A DNA stretch of 33,406 nt from Akkermansiaceae bacterium. GTDB taxonomy: Bacteria > Verrucomicrobiota > Verrucomicrobiia > Verrucomicrobiales > Akkermansiaceae. The notes under the pieces were generated by a model. It ran no database searches. It saw only the letters and a program-made list of their open reading frames with translations, and was not told the DNA's origin. Position numbers and translations under genes: made by a program. The stretch is from assembly GCA_013001695.1 (NCBI GenBank), contig JABDMC010000237.1, positions 1-33,406 of the forward strand, in the 5' to 3' direction. Below are positions 23,429-30,445 of the stretch, piece by piece; position 1 is the first letter of the stretch; the number at the start of each line of letters is the position of its first letter.

Positions 23429-23452
23429 GGCGCGGGGCAACCCGCGCCTTTT
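23429..23452 (+). terminator. Rho-independent terminator after the fadL-like gene
   Basis: GGCGCGGG at 23429-23436 pairs perfectly with CCCGCGCC at 23441-23448 across GCAA, with TTTTC following. The T-run is short but the stem is very strong. It separates the fadL-like gene from hprK, whose ATG is 31 bases after the hairpin. Confidence 0.8.
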
Positions 23453-23482
23453 CATTCGGGCATCCTCCGCTAAGCTCGTCCC

Positions 23483-24445
23483 ATGGCGAACCGCACGGTC
23501 AAAGTCTCCTCCATCAGCGTCGGCGAGTTTTACGATCGCCACCGCGAGATCCTGGGCCTCGAACTCGTCGGTTCGGATGAAGGGTTCGACCACGCCATCC
23601 GGGAACCGGCCCCGAACCGCCCGGGTCTCGCCCTCTCGGGGTTCTTCACCTACTTCGCCAAGAAGCGCATCCAGGTCCTCGGTAATTCCGAGATCTCCTA
23701 CCTCAAGAAGCTCGCCCCCGACATCCAGATCAAGCGCTTCGAGCAGCTCTGCGAACAGGACGTGCCCTGCTTCGTCCTCGCCCGCCAGCACACCCTCCCC
23801 CCGAAGCTCGGGAAGGTCGCCGCGGAGAAGAAGATTCCCGTCTTCACCACCCCGATGGTCACCATGAAGTTCCTCAACCTCGCGTCCATCCGGCTCGAGC
23901 ACGAGTTTGCGGAGTCCACCTCCCTGCACGGGTGCATGGTCGACTTCCGCGGCGTGGGCGTCCTCATCATGGGCCAGAGCGGCGCCGGGAAAAGCGAAAC
24001 CGCCATCGGCTTGCTGGAACGGGGCGGCGCCCTCGTCGCCGACGACCTCGTCCGCTTCCGCAACCTCGGCGGTGAGTTGATCGGGGCGGCGCCCAAGCTG
24101 GCCCGCGGGTACATCGAGATGCGCGGCATCGGCATCATCAACGCCGCCAACCTCTACGGGCTCTCCGCGATCCGCCCCGAGAAGCGCCTCGACCTCGTGG
24201 TGACCCTCCTCCCCGAGACCGACCTCAACAAGGTCGATCGCCTCGGCATCCAGCGAAAGAAATTCAAGGTCCTCGGCGTGGCCGTGCCGCAGGTCGAGAT
24301 TCCGGTGGCGGCCGGCCGCGACACGGCCCGCATGGTGGCGGTGGCCGCCCTCGATCTCCAGCTGCGGCGCCTCGGCTACGATATGGCGGACGAATTCAAC
24401 CAGAAGCTCCTCGAAAAGATGTCCCGGGACCGCCCCCGGATGTGA
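23483..24445 (+). CDS. hprK: HPr kinase/phosphorylase
   Basis: A 320-residue bifunctional enzyme that phosphorylates HPr on Ser46 with ATP or pyrophosphate and reverses the reaction by phosphorolysis. The N-terminal half (about 1-130) is the MurF-like HprK_N domain. The C-terminal half holds HGCMVDFRGVGVLIMGQSGAGKSE, in which His149 is the likely general acid/base and the Walker A is GQSGAGKS at 164-171. Further on are DDLVRF and the HprK signature IEMRGIGIINAANLYG, then RLGIQ and VPVAAGRD-type C-terminal elements. The upstream fadL terminator suggests a new transcription unit with HPr and EI downstream. Confidence 0.96.
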   Translation: MANRTVKVSSISVGEFYDRHREILGLELVGSDEGFDHAIREPAPNRPGLALSGFFTYFAKKRIQVLGNSEISYLKKLAPDIQIKRFEQLCEQDVPCFVLARQHTLPPKLGKVAAEKKIPVFTTPMVTMKFLNLASIRLEHEFAESTSLHGCMVDFRGVGVLIMGQSGAGKSETAIGLLERGGALVADDLVRFRNLGGELIGAAPKLARGYIEMRGIGIINAANLYGLSAIRPEKRLDLVVTLLPETDLNKVDRLGIQRKKFKVLGVAVPQVEIPVAAGRDTARMVAVAALDLQLRRLGYDMADEFNQKLLEKMSRDRPRM

Positions 24446-24460
24446 TTATTCCCCGGAATT

Positions 24461-24475
24461 GGGGCCTCGGGCCCC
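24461..24475. other. Hairpin between hprK and ptsH
   Basis: GGGGCC at 24461-24466 pairs with GGCCCC at 24470-24475 around TCG, 15 bases after the hprK stop. No T-run follows immediately. It may reduce read-through or protect the mRNA end, but could be a product of GC-rich composition. Confidence 0.3.
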
Positions 24476-24545
24476 GCGACCCAAAAAACCCTTTTCCCCT
24501 CCCCGCTCCGCCCCCTACAGTTTCCCCGCGTTGACTGACACCAGA

Positions 24546-24812
24546 ATGCCCAGCCGCGAGCTTACCATCGGCAACAAACTTGGCATCCACGCCAGACCCG
24601 CCGCTCAGTTCGTCAAGATTGCGAGCCGATTCTCCGCCGAAATCCGGGTGGAGAAGGACGGCGAGGAAGTCGACGGCAAGAGCATCATGGGCCTCATGAT
24701 GCTGGCTGCCGGCCACGGCTCGGTGCTGGTCATCAGCGCCGAAGGATCCGATGCCGACGAAGCCCTGAAGGCCCTCGAGGAACTGGTCGCCCGGAACTTC
24801 GAGGAGGACTGA
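24546..24812 (+). CDS. ptsH: Phosphocarrier protein HPr
   Basis: An 88-residue PTS carrier. His15 in LGIHARPA is the EI-dependent phosphorylation site and Ser46 in GKSIMGLMML is the HprK site; both are at their canonical positions. The C-terminus ALEELVARNFEED is typical. With hprK upstream and ptsI downstream in the same orientation this forms a compact PTS signalling module. The ATG at 24546 is fixed by the family N-terminus (MPSRELTIGNKLGIHARP). Confidence 0.97.
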   Translation: MPSRELTIGNKLGIHARPAAQFVKIASRFSAEIRVEKDGEEVDGKSIMGLMMLAAGHGSVLVISAEGSDADEALKALEELVARNFEED

Positions 24813-24817
24813 TTGTT

Positions 24818-24831
24818 GGCCCCATGGGGCC
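24818..24831. other. Palindrome between ptsH and ptsI
   Basis: GGCCCC-AT-GGGGCC at 24818-24831 is a perfect 14-bp palindrome directly after the ptsH stop codon. No T-run follows. It could be an mRNA hairpin that adjusts the ratio of HPr to EI, or a chance GC-rich palindrome. Confidence 0.3.
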
Positions 24832-24887
24832 CCGGCATCCGGGAAGCATTGACCGCTCCCCCGCCCCCCCTACACTCCGGGCGGTAA

Positions 24888-26669
24888 ATGCCACCCGAGG
24901 GCCAGGAAAAGGAGATCGTCTACGAAGGGACACCGGTTTCGCCGGGGATTTCCTTCGCGCCGCTCCACGTGGTGGCCCGCGGGTTCGCCTCCCCCGAGGT
25001 CTACAACATCCCCGAGGCGATGGTCCCCCGCGAGCAGCAGCGCTTTCGCGAGGCCCTTGAACTCACCAAGGACCAGCTCGACAGCCTCCGCACCCAGATC
25101 GAGCAGATCTCCGGGGAGGAGGAGGGGCGCATCTTCGAGGCCCACCTCCTGGTCCTCGAAGACCAGACCGTCCTCGACCGGGTCTTCGCGGCCATCACGG
25201 AACGCCGCCAGAACGCGGAGTACTGCTTCTACGCCGTCGTGCAGACCTTCCTCGAGGCGATGCGGCGCATTCCGGACCCCTACCTGCGGGACCGCACCGC
25301 CGACATCGAGGACGTCTGCAAGCGGGTCCTGCGCAACTTCTCCCCCGAGGAGGACGAGGAGGAGGAACCGGATCATCAGCACATCCTCGTGGCCTACGAC
25401 CTGAGCCCGTCGGACACGGCCGCGATCGACCGGAACCGCGTCCTCGGCTTCGTCACCGAGCAGGGGAGCAACACCTCCCACACCGCCATCCTGGCGCGCT
25501 CCCTCGGCATCCCCGCGGTGGTGGGCATGCGGAACGCCATCTTCAATCTCCGGACCCTCACCCCCGCCATCATCGACGGCTACGAGGGCCGCCTCATCGT
25601 CTACCCGTCGGAGAGCACCTCCCGGCACTACCGGAAGCTTCTCAACGAGAAGGCGCAGATGCGCCTCGCCCTCGACGAGATCCGGGACACCGAAACCGTC
25701 ACCACCGACGGGAGGCGCCTCACGCTCTCGGCCAACATCGAGTTCGAGCATGAACTCGAGGTGGTGAAATCCTCGGGTGCCGAGGGTATCGGGTTGTTCC
25801 GCACCGAGTTCTTCCTCCTCGAGCGCGAGGAGGCCCCCGGCGAGGAGGAGCAGGCCGCCCTCTACAAGCGCGTCGCGGAGAGCGTCGCGCCCCACGAGGT
25901 CATTTTCCGGACCCTCGACGCCGGCGGCGACAAGGTCCCCGGCGAACCGCTCAGCGAACCGGAGCCGAACCCCTTCCTCGGCTGGAGGGGAATCCGCTTC
26001 TCGCTGGCCCGCCGCGACCTCTTCAAGGAACAGCTCCGGGCCATCCTGCGGGCCGGGGCCAGCGGCCGGGTGGGCCTCATGTTCCCGCTCGTTTCGGGCG
26101 TCACGGAAGTGCGGGAGGCGAAAAAACTCGTCGCGGAGTGCATCGAGGAACTCGAGCAGCGCGGCGAGGAATACAGTGCCGACGTCGAGGTGGGCGTCAT
26201 GATCGAGGTCCCCTCCGCCGCCATGGTGGCCGCCGACATCGCCGCCGAGGTCGATTTCCTGTCCATCGGCACCAACGACCTCATCCAGTACACCGTGGCG
26301 GTCGACCGCATCAACCCGCGCGTCGCCAGCCTCTACAAGTCGACCCACCCCGGGGTGGTGCGCCTCATCAAGGCCACCGTGGATGGCGCCTCGAAGCACG
26401 GCATCTGGACCGGCGTGTGCGGCGAGATGGCCGGCGACCTCGAGTTGCTTCCCCTCCTCGTCGGCCTCGGCATCGACGAGTTGTCGGTCGGCACGCACCT
26501 CGTCCCCGCCGTGAAGCGCGCGGTGCGGTCCCTGAACTACGCCGACTGCGCCAGCCTCGCCACCAAGGCCCTGGCGTGCGGCGAAAGCCGCGTCATCCTC
26601 GAGATGTGCCGCACCGCCGCCGAGGCCGCCTACCCGGACCTGCTCAAGCAGACGCGGCGCTCGACCTGA
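24888..26669 (+). CDS. ptsI: PTS Enzyme I (phosphoenolpyruvate-protein phosphotransferase)
   Basis: A 593-residue soluble enzyme that transfers phosphate from phosphoenolpyruvate to HPr. The N-terminal domain has the HPr-binding helices (15-150) and the phosphohistidine motif GSNTSHTAILARSLGIP, with active His198. The C-terminal PEP-binding barrel shows GIGLFRTEFFLLER, FRTLDAGGDK, NPFLGWRGIRFSL, IEVPSAAMVA, SIGTNDLIQY and GVCGEMAGD with Cys511, all in the expected order. Compared with E. coli EI (575) it is slightly longer, partly from an acidic insertion near 160-172 (SPEEDEEEEPD). No EII genes lie nearby. It converges on the VWA gene. Confidence 0.97.
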   Translation: MPPEGQEKEIVYEGTPVSPGISFAPLHVVARGFASPEVYNIPEAMVPREQQRFREALELTKDQLDSLRTQIEQISGEEEGRIFEAHLLVLEDQTVLDRVFAAITERRQNAEYCFYAVVQTFLEAMRRIPDPYLRDRTADIEDVCKRVLRNFSPEEDEEEEPDHQHILVAYDLSPSDTAAIDRNRVLGFVTEQGSNTSHTAILARSLGIPAVVGMRNAIFNLRTLTPAIIDGYEGRLIVYPSESTSRHYRKLLNEKAQMRLALDEIRDTETVTTDGRRLTLSANIEFEHELEVVKSSGAEGIGLFRTEFFLLEREEAPGEEEQAALYKRVAESVAPHEVIFRTLDAGGDKVPGEPLSEPEPNPFLGWRGIRFSLARRDLFKEQLRAILRAGASGRVGLMFPLVSGVTEVREAKKLVAECIEELEQRGEEYSADVEVGVMIEVPSAAMVAADIAAEVDFLSIGTNDLIQYTVAVDRINPRVASLYKSTHPGVVRLIKATVDGASKHGIWTGVCGEMAGDLELLPLLVGLGIDELSVGTHLVPAVKRAVRSLNYADCASLATKALACGESRVILEMCRTAAEAAYPDLLKQTRRST

Positions 26670-26675
26670 TGGCGT

Positions 26676-26701
26676 GGCGCGCCCCGGGCCCCCGGCGCGC
26701 C
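26676..26701. terminator. Possible bidirectional hairpin between ptsI and the VWA gene
   Basis: Two copies of the palindrome GGCGCGCC (26676-26683 and 26694-26701) can pair into an 8-bp stem with a 10-base loop, in the 46-bp gap between convergent stop codons. No T-run flanks it, so it would be an atypical terminator. Confidence 0.4.
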
Positions 26702-26715
26702 GGAACGGCCGGCCG

Positions 26716-27846
26716 CTAGTCCTTCTCCTTGTCCTTGTCCGGCTTCTTGCCGTCGGCGTCGAGGACCAGCTGGCGCTTGCCCCCCTTGTGCACCACCGTG
26801 AACTGGCCCTTGGTGCGCTTGGCGAGTTCTTCCATCGCATCCACCGCCTTGGGCACCATCATGGCGACACAATTGACGATGATTCCCTTGCGCTTCGCGG
26901 CCCGCCCGATGTCCTCCGCGGTGTCCATCGCGGACCTCCCGGTGCTCCCGTCGGTCATGAAGTAGATCACCTGCGGCGGCGGATCCATCGAGAGCGCCAT
27001 TTCGAGCGGCGGACGCCAGATCGTTCCCCACTGCAGCTGCGTGTTCTTGACGATCTTCTTGCTCTCCCGGAGGCTTGATTTGCTGACGTCCATCCACTGG
27101 GGGACCTGTTTCTTGCCGTCGTGGTCCCATCCGCTGGCGCCGCCCCCGGTCTTCCACTTGAATTCTCCATCGCCGCTCTTCACGAAGGCCCGCTTCGTCG
27201 TTCCGGTCACCTTCCCCCCGCCGGGAACGGCCTGCACCTCGTCCCCGCCGACCCAGGCCGGACCGGCGAAGAAGATCATCTGGTACTTGGTGCCTTCCGT
27301 GAGCTTCCCGATCGAGTCCGAGAGCTCCTTCCGCATCAGGGCCTCCCGGTCGCCGCCCATCGACGCCGAGTAGTCGATGACGTAGCAGATGCGCTCGGCG
27401 CTCACCTTCTGGCCGAAGAAGGTCGTCCCCCCGCCGGGGCCGCCGGATCCGCCGCCGCTCCCCCACCCCTCGCCGAAGTCGTTGCCGTCCCCGAAGCTCA
27501 CCGACGGGTCCGGGACGTTCACCTCCGGCACGGGCACCGCCGTGGGGGTGGGAGTCGTCGAGGCGATCACGCGCGCCATGGCGGAGCTGGGCGCCGACGG
27601 CTTGCGCTGCACCTGGGTGTTCACCTCCCGCTTCTGGACCTCCTCCTCGCCCGGGTCCTGGCTCTGGTAGGCCACGATCGTCGGCGACTCGAAGAAAAAT
27701 CCCGGAATCAGGATCAGCATCAGCAACAACCCGAGCAGAACGATCACCAGGATGGAGATCACCACGCTTGTGATGGTGGCATTGGTCCGCTGACGCCGCA
27801 GCGCCGCTTGCGCCGAGTCGGATGCGTAAGAACTGACGATACTCAT
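26716..27846 (-). CDS. Membrane-anchored VWA-domain protein
   Basis: A 376-residue protein with one membrane helix at about 26-50 preceded by a short cytoplasmic N-terminus. A Pro/Thr/Gln-rich and then Gly/Ser-rich linker (60-140) leads to a C-terminal von Willebrand A domain (about 150-360). The MIDAS metal site is intact: DYSAS (Asp158, Ser160, Ser162), a Thr near 275 in GTIW, and MTDGSTG (Asp299). An insertion of about 60 residues after the second strand (GGDEVQAVPGGGKVTG onwards) is Lys/Gly-rich. The extreme C-terminus is highly charged (KKPDKDKEKD). Likely role is protein-protein contact in the periplasm, partner unknown. A promoter is seen at 27877-27904. It looks monocistronic. Confidence 0.88.
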   Translation of the reverse strand: MSIVSSYASDSAQAALRRQRTNATITSVVISILVIVLLGLLLMLILIPGFFFESPTIVAYQSQDPGEEEVQKREVNTQVQRKPSAPSSAMARVIASTTPTPTAVPVPEVNVPDPSVSFGDGNDFGEGWGSGGGSGGPGGGTTFFGQKVSAERICYVIDYSASMGGDREALMRKELSDSIGKLTEGTKYQMIFFAGPAWVGGDEVQAVPGGGKVTGTTKRAFVKSGDGEFKWKTGGGASGWDHDGKKQVPQWMDVSKSSLRESKKIVKNTQLQWGTIWRPPLEMALSMDPPPQVIYFMTDGSTGRSAMDTAEDIGRAAKRKGIIVNCVAMMVPKAVDAMEELAKRTKGQFTVVHKGGKRQLVLDADGKKPDKDKEKD

Positions 27847-27876
27847 GGGTTTTTCCGGTCGGCTGTTACAACGTGC

Positions 27877-27904
27877 TTTATGACCGGTCTCTTATCACAA
27901 TCAA
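27877..27904 (-). promoter_or_regulatory. Candidate promoter of the VWA-protein gene
   Basis: On the minus strand TTGATT (27904-27899) and CATAAA (27882-27877) are separated by 16 bases, in an AT-rich patch 31-58 bases upstream of the ATG at 27846. An 8-bp palindrome GACCGGTC (27882-27889) sits in the spacer next to the -10 box and could bind a regulator. Confidence 0.45.
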
Positions 27905-27973
27905 GGCAAAGTGGCCGGTTGGCAAGGGCCTCCTTTCCCTTGCCCCGGCCGGAAATCGCCTGTAGTCCGGGGC

Positions 27974-29470
27974 ATGAGCGCATACGAGGATCTCTGCGGG
28001 CTGGCCCGCGAACGGGCCATTTTGAGCACCACCGCGGCCATTCTCGGCTGGGACCAGGAAACCCACCTCCCCGCCGCGGCGGTCCCCTACCGGGCCCGGC
28101 AGTTGTCGACCCTCTCCGGGAAGATCCACGCCCTCTCGACTTCGGACCAGTGGCGGGAACGGCTCGAGGGCGCCGAGGAGAACCCCTCCGGCGACCCGGT
28201 GGAGGCCGCCAACCTCCGCGAGTTCCGGCACCACTTCGACCGCGCCACGAAACTTCCCCGGGAGTTGGTGGAGCGGGCCTCGGAGGCGGCCTCGCTGGCC
28301 AAGGCCGCCTGGGCGGAGGCGCGCGAGAACGCCCACTTCCCGACCTTCGCGCCGCACCTCGATACGCTTCTTTCCATCGCGCGCGAGAAGGCGGAGTGCT
28401 GGGGATATGCCGATGAACCCTACGACGCCGTCCTCGAGAACTACGAGCGGGGGGCGCGCACCAGCGAGGTCGACGCGGTCTTCTCCAAGCTCCGCAAGCC
28501 CATCAGCGAAATCGCCCGGGCCGCGGTGGCGCGCTCGGCCGCCGTCCCGGCCGACGCCCTGCACGGGTCCTACCCGGTCGCCGCGCAGAAGACCCTCAAT
28601 CGCGAGATCGCGGAATCACTCGGATTCGACTTCGAGGCGGGGCGCATCGACACCGTCACGCATCCCTTCTGCACCCACCTCGGCCCGCACGACACGCGAT
28701 TGACAACCCGCTACGACGAAGCCGACTTCACCTCCTCGCTGTTCGGGGTGATGCACGAGGCCGGTCACGGGCTCTACGACCAGGGCCTGCCGGAGGACCA
28801 CCACGGCCTGCCGTCCGGGGACGCCATCTCCCTCGGGATCCATGAATCGCAGTCGCGCCTGTGGGAGAATCACGTCGGCCGGTCCCGCCCCTTCTGGCAA
28901 CGCTGGTTGCCGCGCGCCGCGGAGTTGTTCCCGTCCCTCGCCGCGATCAGCCTCGACGATTTCCTGGGCGCCATCAATCGCGCCGAGTTCTCGTGCATCC
29001 GCGTCGACGCCGACGAGGCCACCTACGACCTCCACATCCTCCTGCGGTTTTCCCTCGAGCGCCGCATGCTCAACGGCGACCTCGCCGTGGAGGACATCCC
29101 GGCGGCGTGGAACGCCGAGTTCGAGGAGCTCTTCGGCTTCGTCCCGCCCGACGACAGCCACGGCTGCCTCCAGGACATCCACTGGTCGATGGGCGGACTG
29201 GGTTACTTCGCGACCTATTCCCTCGGAAACCTCAACGCCGCCCAGCTGTTCGCCACCGCCATGCAGGACGCCCCGGTGGCGGCGGGCTTCGCCCGGGCCG
29301 ACTATCTTCCCCTCCTGGCGTGGATGCGCGACCGGGTCCACACCCCGGGCTCCACGCTCCTTCCGCAGGACCTCATGAAGGCCGCGACGGGAGCAGGCAC
29401 CCATCCCGAGCCCTACCTCGCGCATCTCCGGGAGCGCTTCCTCGCCGGCGCCCCGGCCGCCACGGCGTAG
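27974..29470 (+). CDS. Carboxypeptidase Taq (M32) family metallopeptidase
   Basis: A 498-residue cytoplasmic zinc carboxypeptidase, the standard M32 length. The zinc motif HEAGH (His261, Glu262, His265) is followed by the M32 signature HESQSRLWEN, in which Glu291 (26 residues after His265) is the third ligand. Other typical segments are the N-terminal LGWDQETHLP, THPFCTHLGPHDTRLTTRYDE, RVDADEATYDLHILLRF and QDIHWSMGGLGYFATYSLGN. The ATG at 27974 gives the family N-terminus; an upstream in-frame codon at 27911 adds unrelated residues. It converges on the next gene with a 17-bp gap. Role: broad removal of C-terminal residues from peptides. Confidence 0.96.
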   Translation: MSAYEDLCGLARERAILSTTAAILGWDQETHLPAAAVPYRARQLSTLSGKIHALSTSDQWRERLEGAEENPSGDPVEAANLREFRHHFDRATKLPRELVERASEAASLAKAAWAEARENAHFPTFAPHLDTLLSIAREKAECWGYADEPYDAVLENYERGARTSEVDAVFSKLRKPISEIARAAVARSAAVPADALHGSYPVAAQKTLNREIAESLGFDFEAGRIDTVTHPFCTHLGPHDTRLTTRYDEADFTSSLFGVMHEAGHGLYDQGLPEDHHGLPSGDAISLGIHESQSRLWENHVGRSRPFWQRWLPRAAELFPSLAAISLDDFLGAINRAEFSCIRVDADEATYDLHILLRFSLERRMLNGDLAVEDIPAAWNAEFEELFGFVPPDDSHGCLQDIHWSMGGLGYFATYSLGNLNAAQLFATAMQDAPVAAGFARADYLPLLAWMRDRVHTPGSTLLPQDLMKAATGAGTHPEPYLAHLRERFLAGAPAATA

Positions 29471-29487
29471 CAACGGCCCGGCCGGCC

Positions 29488-30345
29488 CTACTTGATTTCC
29501 ATGCCGGTCTTCGCGTAGACCCACTTCTGGACCTTGCCGTTCTGGATGAGCGCCTTGGCCTGCACGGTCTTCACCCCGAAGATGGTCTCGGCCTTGTAGG
29601 CCGCCAGCCCCGTCTGGTAGGTCTCGCCGTCGATGTTCTCGTCCGCGCCGGCCTTCCAGCCTTCCACCTGCGGGAAGGTGAACTCCTTGATCTCCCCATC
29701 CTTGACGCTCTTCTGCATGGCCGCCACGAGGCCGTCGGCATCCAGGGTCTTCGGCGCCTCGGGCTCCGGTTCCGGTTCGGGCTCCGGCTCCGGCTCCGGT
29801 TCCACGGGCGGCGGCTTCGGCGGATCGACCTGCGCCACGGCCGGCGGTCCCCCCTGCGGGGGCGTCCGGCCCGGGGGCCTCGTCCCCGGCCCCGGCTGCG
29901 GCGGATCGTTCTGCGCCACCGGAACGCCCGCCATCTGCATGACGCGCGCCTTGGCGACCTGCTCGACGAGATCGGTGGCGGTCAGGGCGGCGATCCCCTC
30001 CAGCGGCCCGGCCATCGCCGCAATCGTCAGGGTGTTCCCCTCCCGGCTCTTCACGAGGACCTTCGCCCCGGCTTCCAAAAAGATCGGGTCCTGCCCCTCG
30101 GCGCTCACCTTCACCCGCTTCTTCAGGGTCACCCGCTCGGGCAGTTCCGCGTCGGTGATCTCCGCCAGCTTCACGATCACCGTCATGCGGCCGCCGGGGC
30201 CCTGCACCACGACTTCCTTCTCACCGGGCCGCTGGGATCCGGCGGAATCGCGATCCCCCACGAGGGCCGGGGCCAGCGGCTCGTACATGACGCGCCCCAG
30301 GACAAATGAGCCAAGAACCAGGAGCACCCAGAAGACGTATTTCAT
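29488..30345 (-). CDS. Single-pass membrane protein with Glu-Pro repeats, unknown function
   Basis: A 285-residue protein with an N-terminal hydrophobic segment (MKYVFWVLLVLGSFVLGRV) acting as anchor or signal. Residues of about 45-140 form a compact beta-rich domain (TVIVKLAEITDAELPERVTL, FLEAGAKVLVKSREGNTLTI). A Pro-rich linker follows, with seven Glu-Pro units near 180-195, and then a C-terminal domain of about 85 residues (LVAAMQKSVKDGEIKEFTFP, TIFGVKTVQAKALIQNGKV) ending GMEIK. The Glu-Pro spacer resembles periplasm-spanning linkers in TonB-type proteins, but there is no TonB C-terminal motif that I can identify. A promoter is visible at 30370-30398. It is divergent from polA. Confidence 0.8.
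   Translation of the reverse strand: MKYVFWVLLVLGSFVLGRVMYEPLAPALVGDRDSAGSQRPGEKEVVVQGPGGRMTVIVKLAEITDAELPERVTLKKRVKVSAEGQDPIFLEAGAKVLVKSREGNTLTIAAMAGPLEGIAALTATDLVEQVAKARVMQMAGVPVAQNDPPQPGPGTRPPGRTPPQGGPPAVAQVDPPKPPPVEPEPEPEPEPEPEPEAPKTLDADGLVAAMQKSVKDGEIKEFTFPQVEGWKAGADENIDGETYQTGLAAYKAETIFGVKTVQAKALIQNGKVQKWVYAKTGMEIK
29762..29803. repeat. Hexanucleotide repeat coding for Glu-Pro units
   Basis: Seven tandem copies of GGCTCC/GGTTCC-type hexamers (one ending G) lie within the minus-strand gene. They translate as alternating Glu and Pro. Because the unit is six bases, copy-number changes would alter linker length without shifting the frame. Confidence 0.85.
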
Positions 30346-30359
30346 ATGATCGCGGCGTC

Positions 30360-30377
30360 GCTAGGGCTGATACTAGC
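30360..30377. other. GCTAG/CTAGC inverted repeat in the divergent promoter region
   Basis: GCTAG at 30360-30364 and CTAGC at 30373-30377 flank an 8-base spacer and overlap the -10 box of the minus-strand promoter. It may be an operator for the Glu-Pro protein gene. CTAG is generally rare in bacterial DNA, which makes two copies in 18 bases notable. Confidence 0.35.
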
Positions 30378-30398
30378 ATTCCCGGGCCGGTTTGTCAG
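30370..30398 (-). promoter_or_regulatory. Promoter of the Glu-Pro repeat protein gene
   Basis: On the minus strand CTGACA (30398-30393, five of six) and TAGTAT (30375-30370, four of six) are separated by exactly 17 bases. The predicted start is about 20 bases upstream of the ATG at 30345. This is the best sigma-70-like match in the window. Confidence 0.6.
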
Positions 30399-30445
30399 CC
30401 TCCGTAAACCATTGACCTCGGGGCGCGGGGCCCGAATTCTCAGGA

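Noticed and set aside
21446-23929. Minus-strand 827-codon frame opposite the unknown gene, the fadL-like gene and part of hprK
   Set aside because: It has a low-complexity Gly/Val/Glu-rich translation and no motif, while the plus strand encodes a clear FadL barrel and HprK.
30412-30440. Sigma-70-like promoter for polA (TTGACC, 17 bases, AATTCT)
   Set aside because: The -10 box matches only three of six positions and the start site would fall at or just past the ATG. Kept only as a remark under polA.
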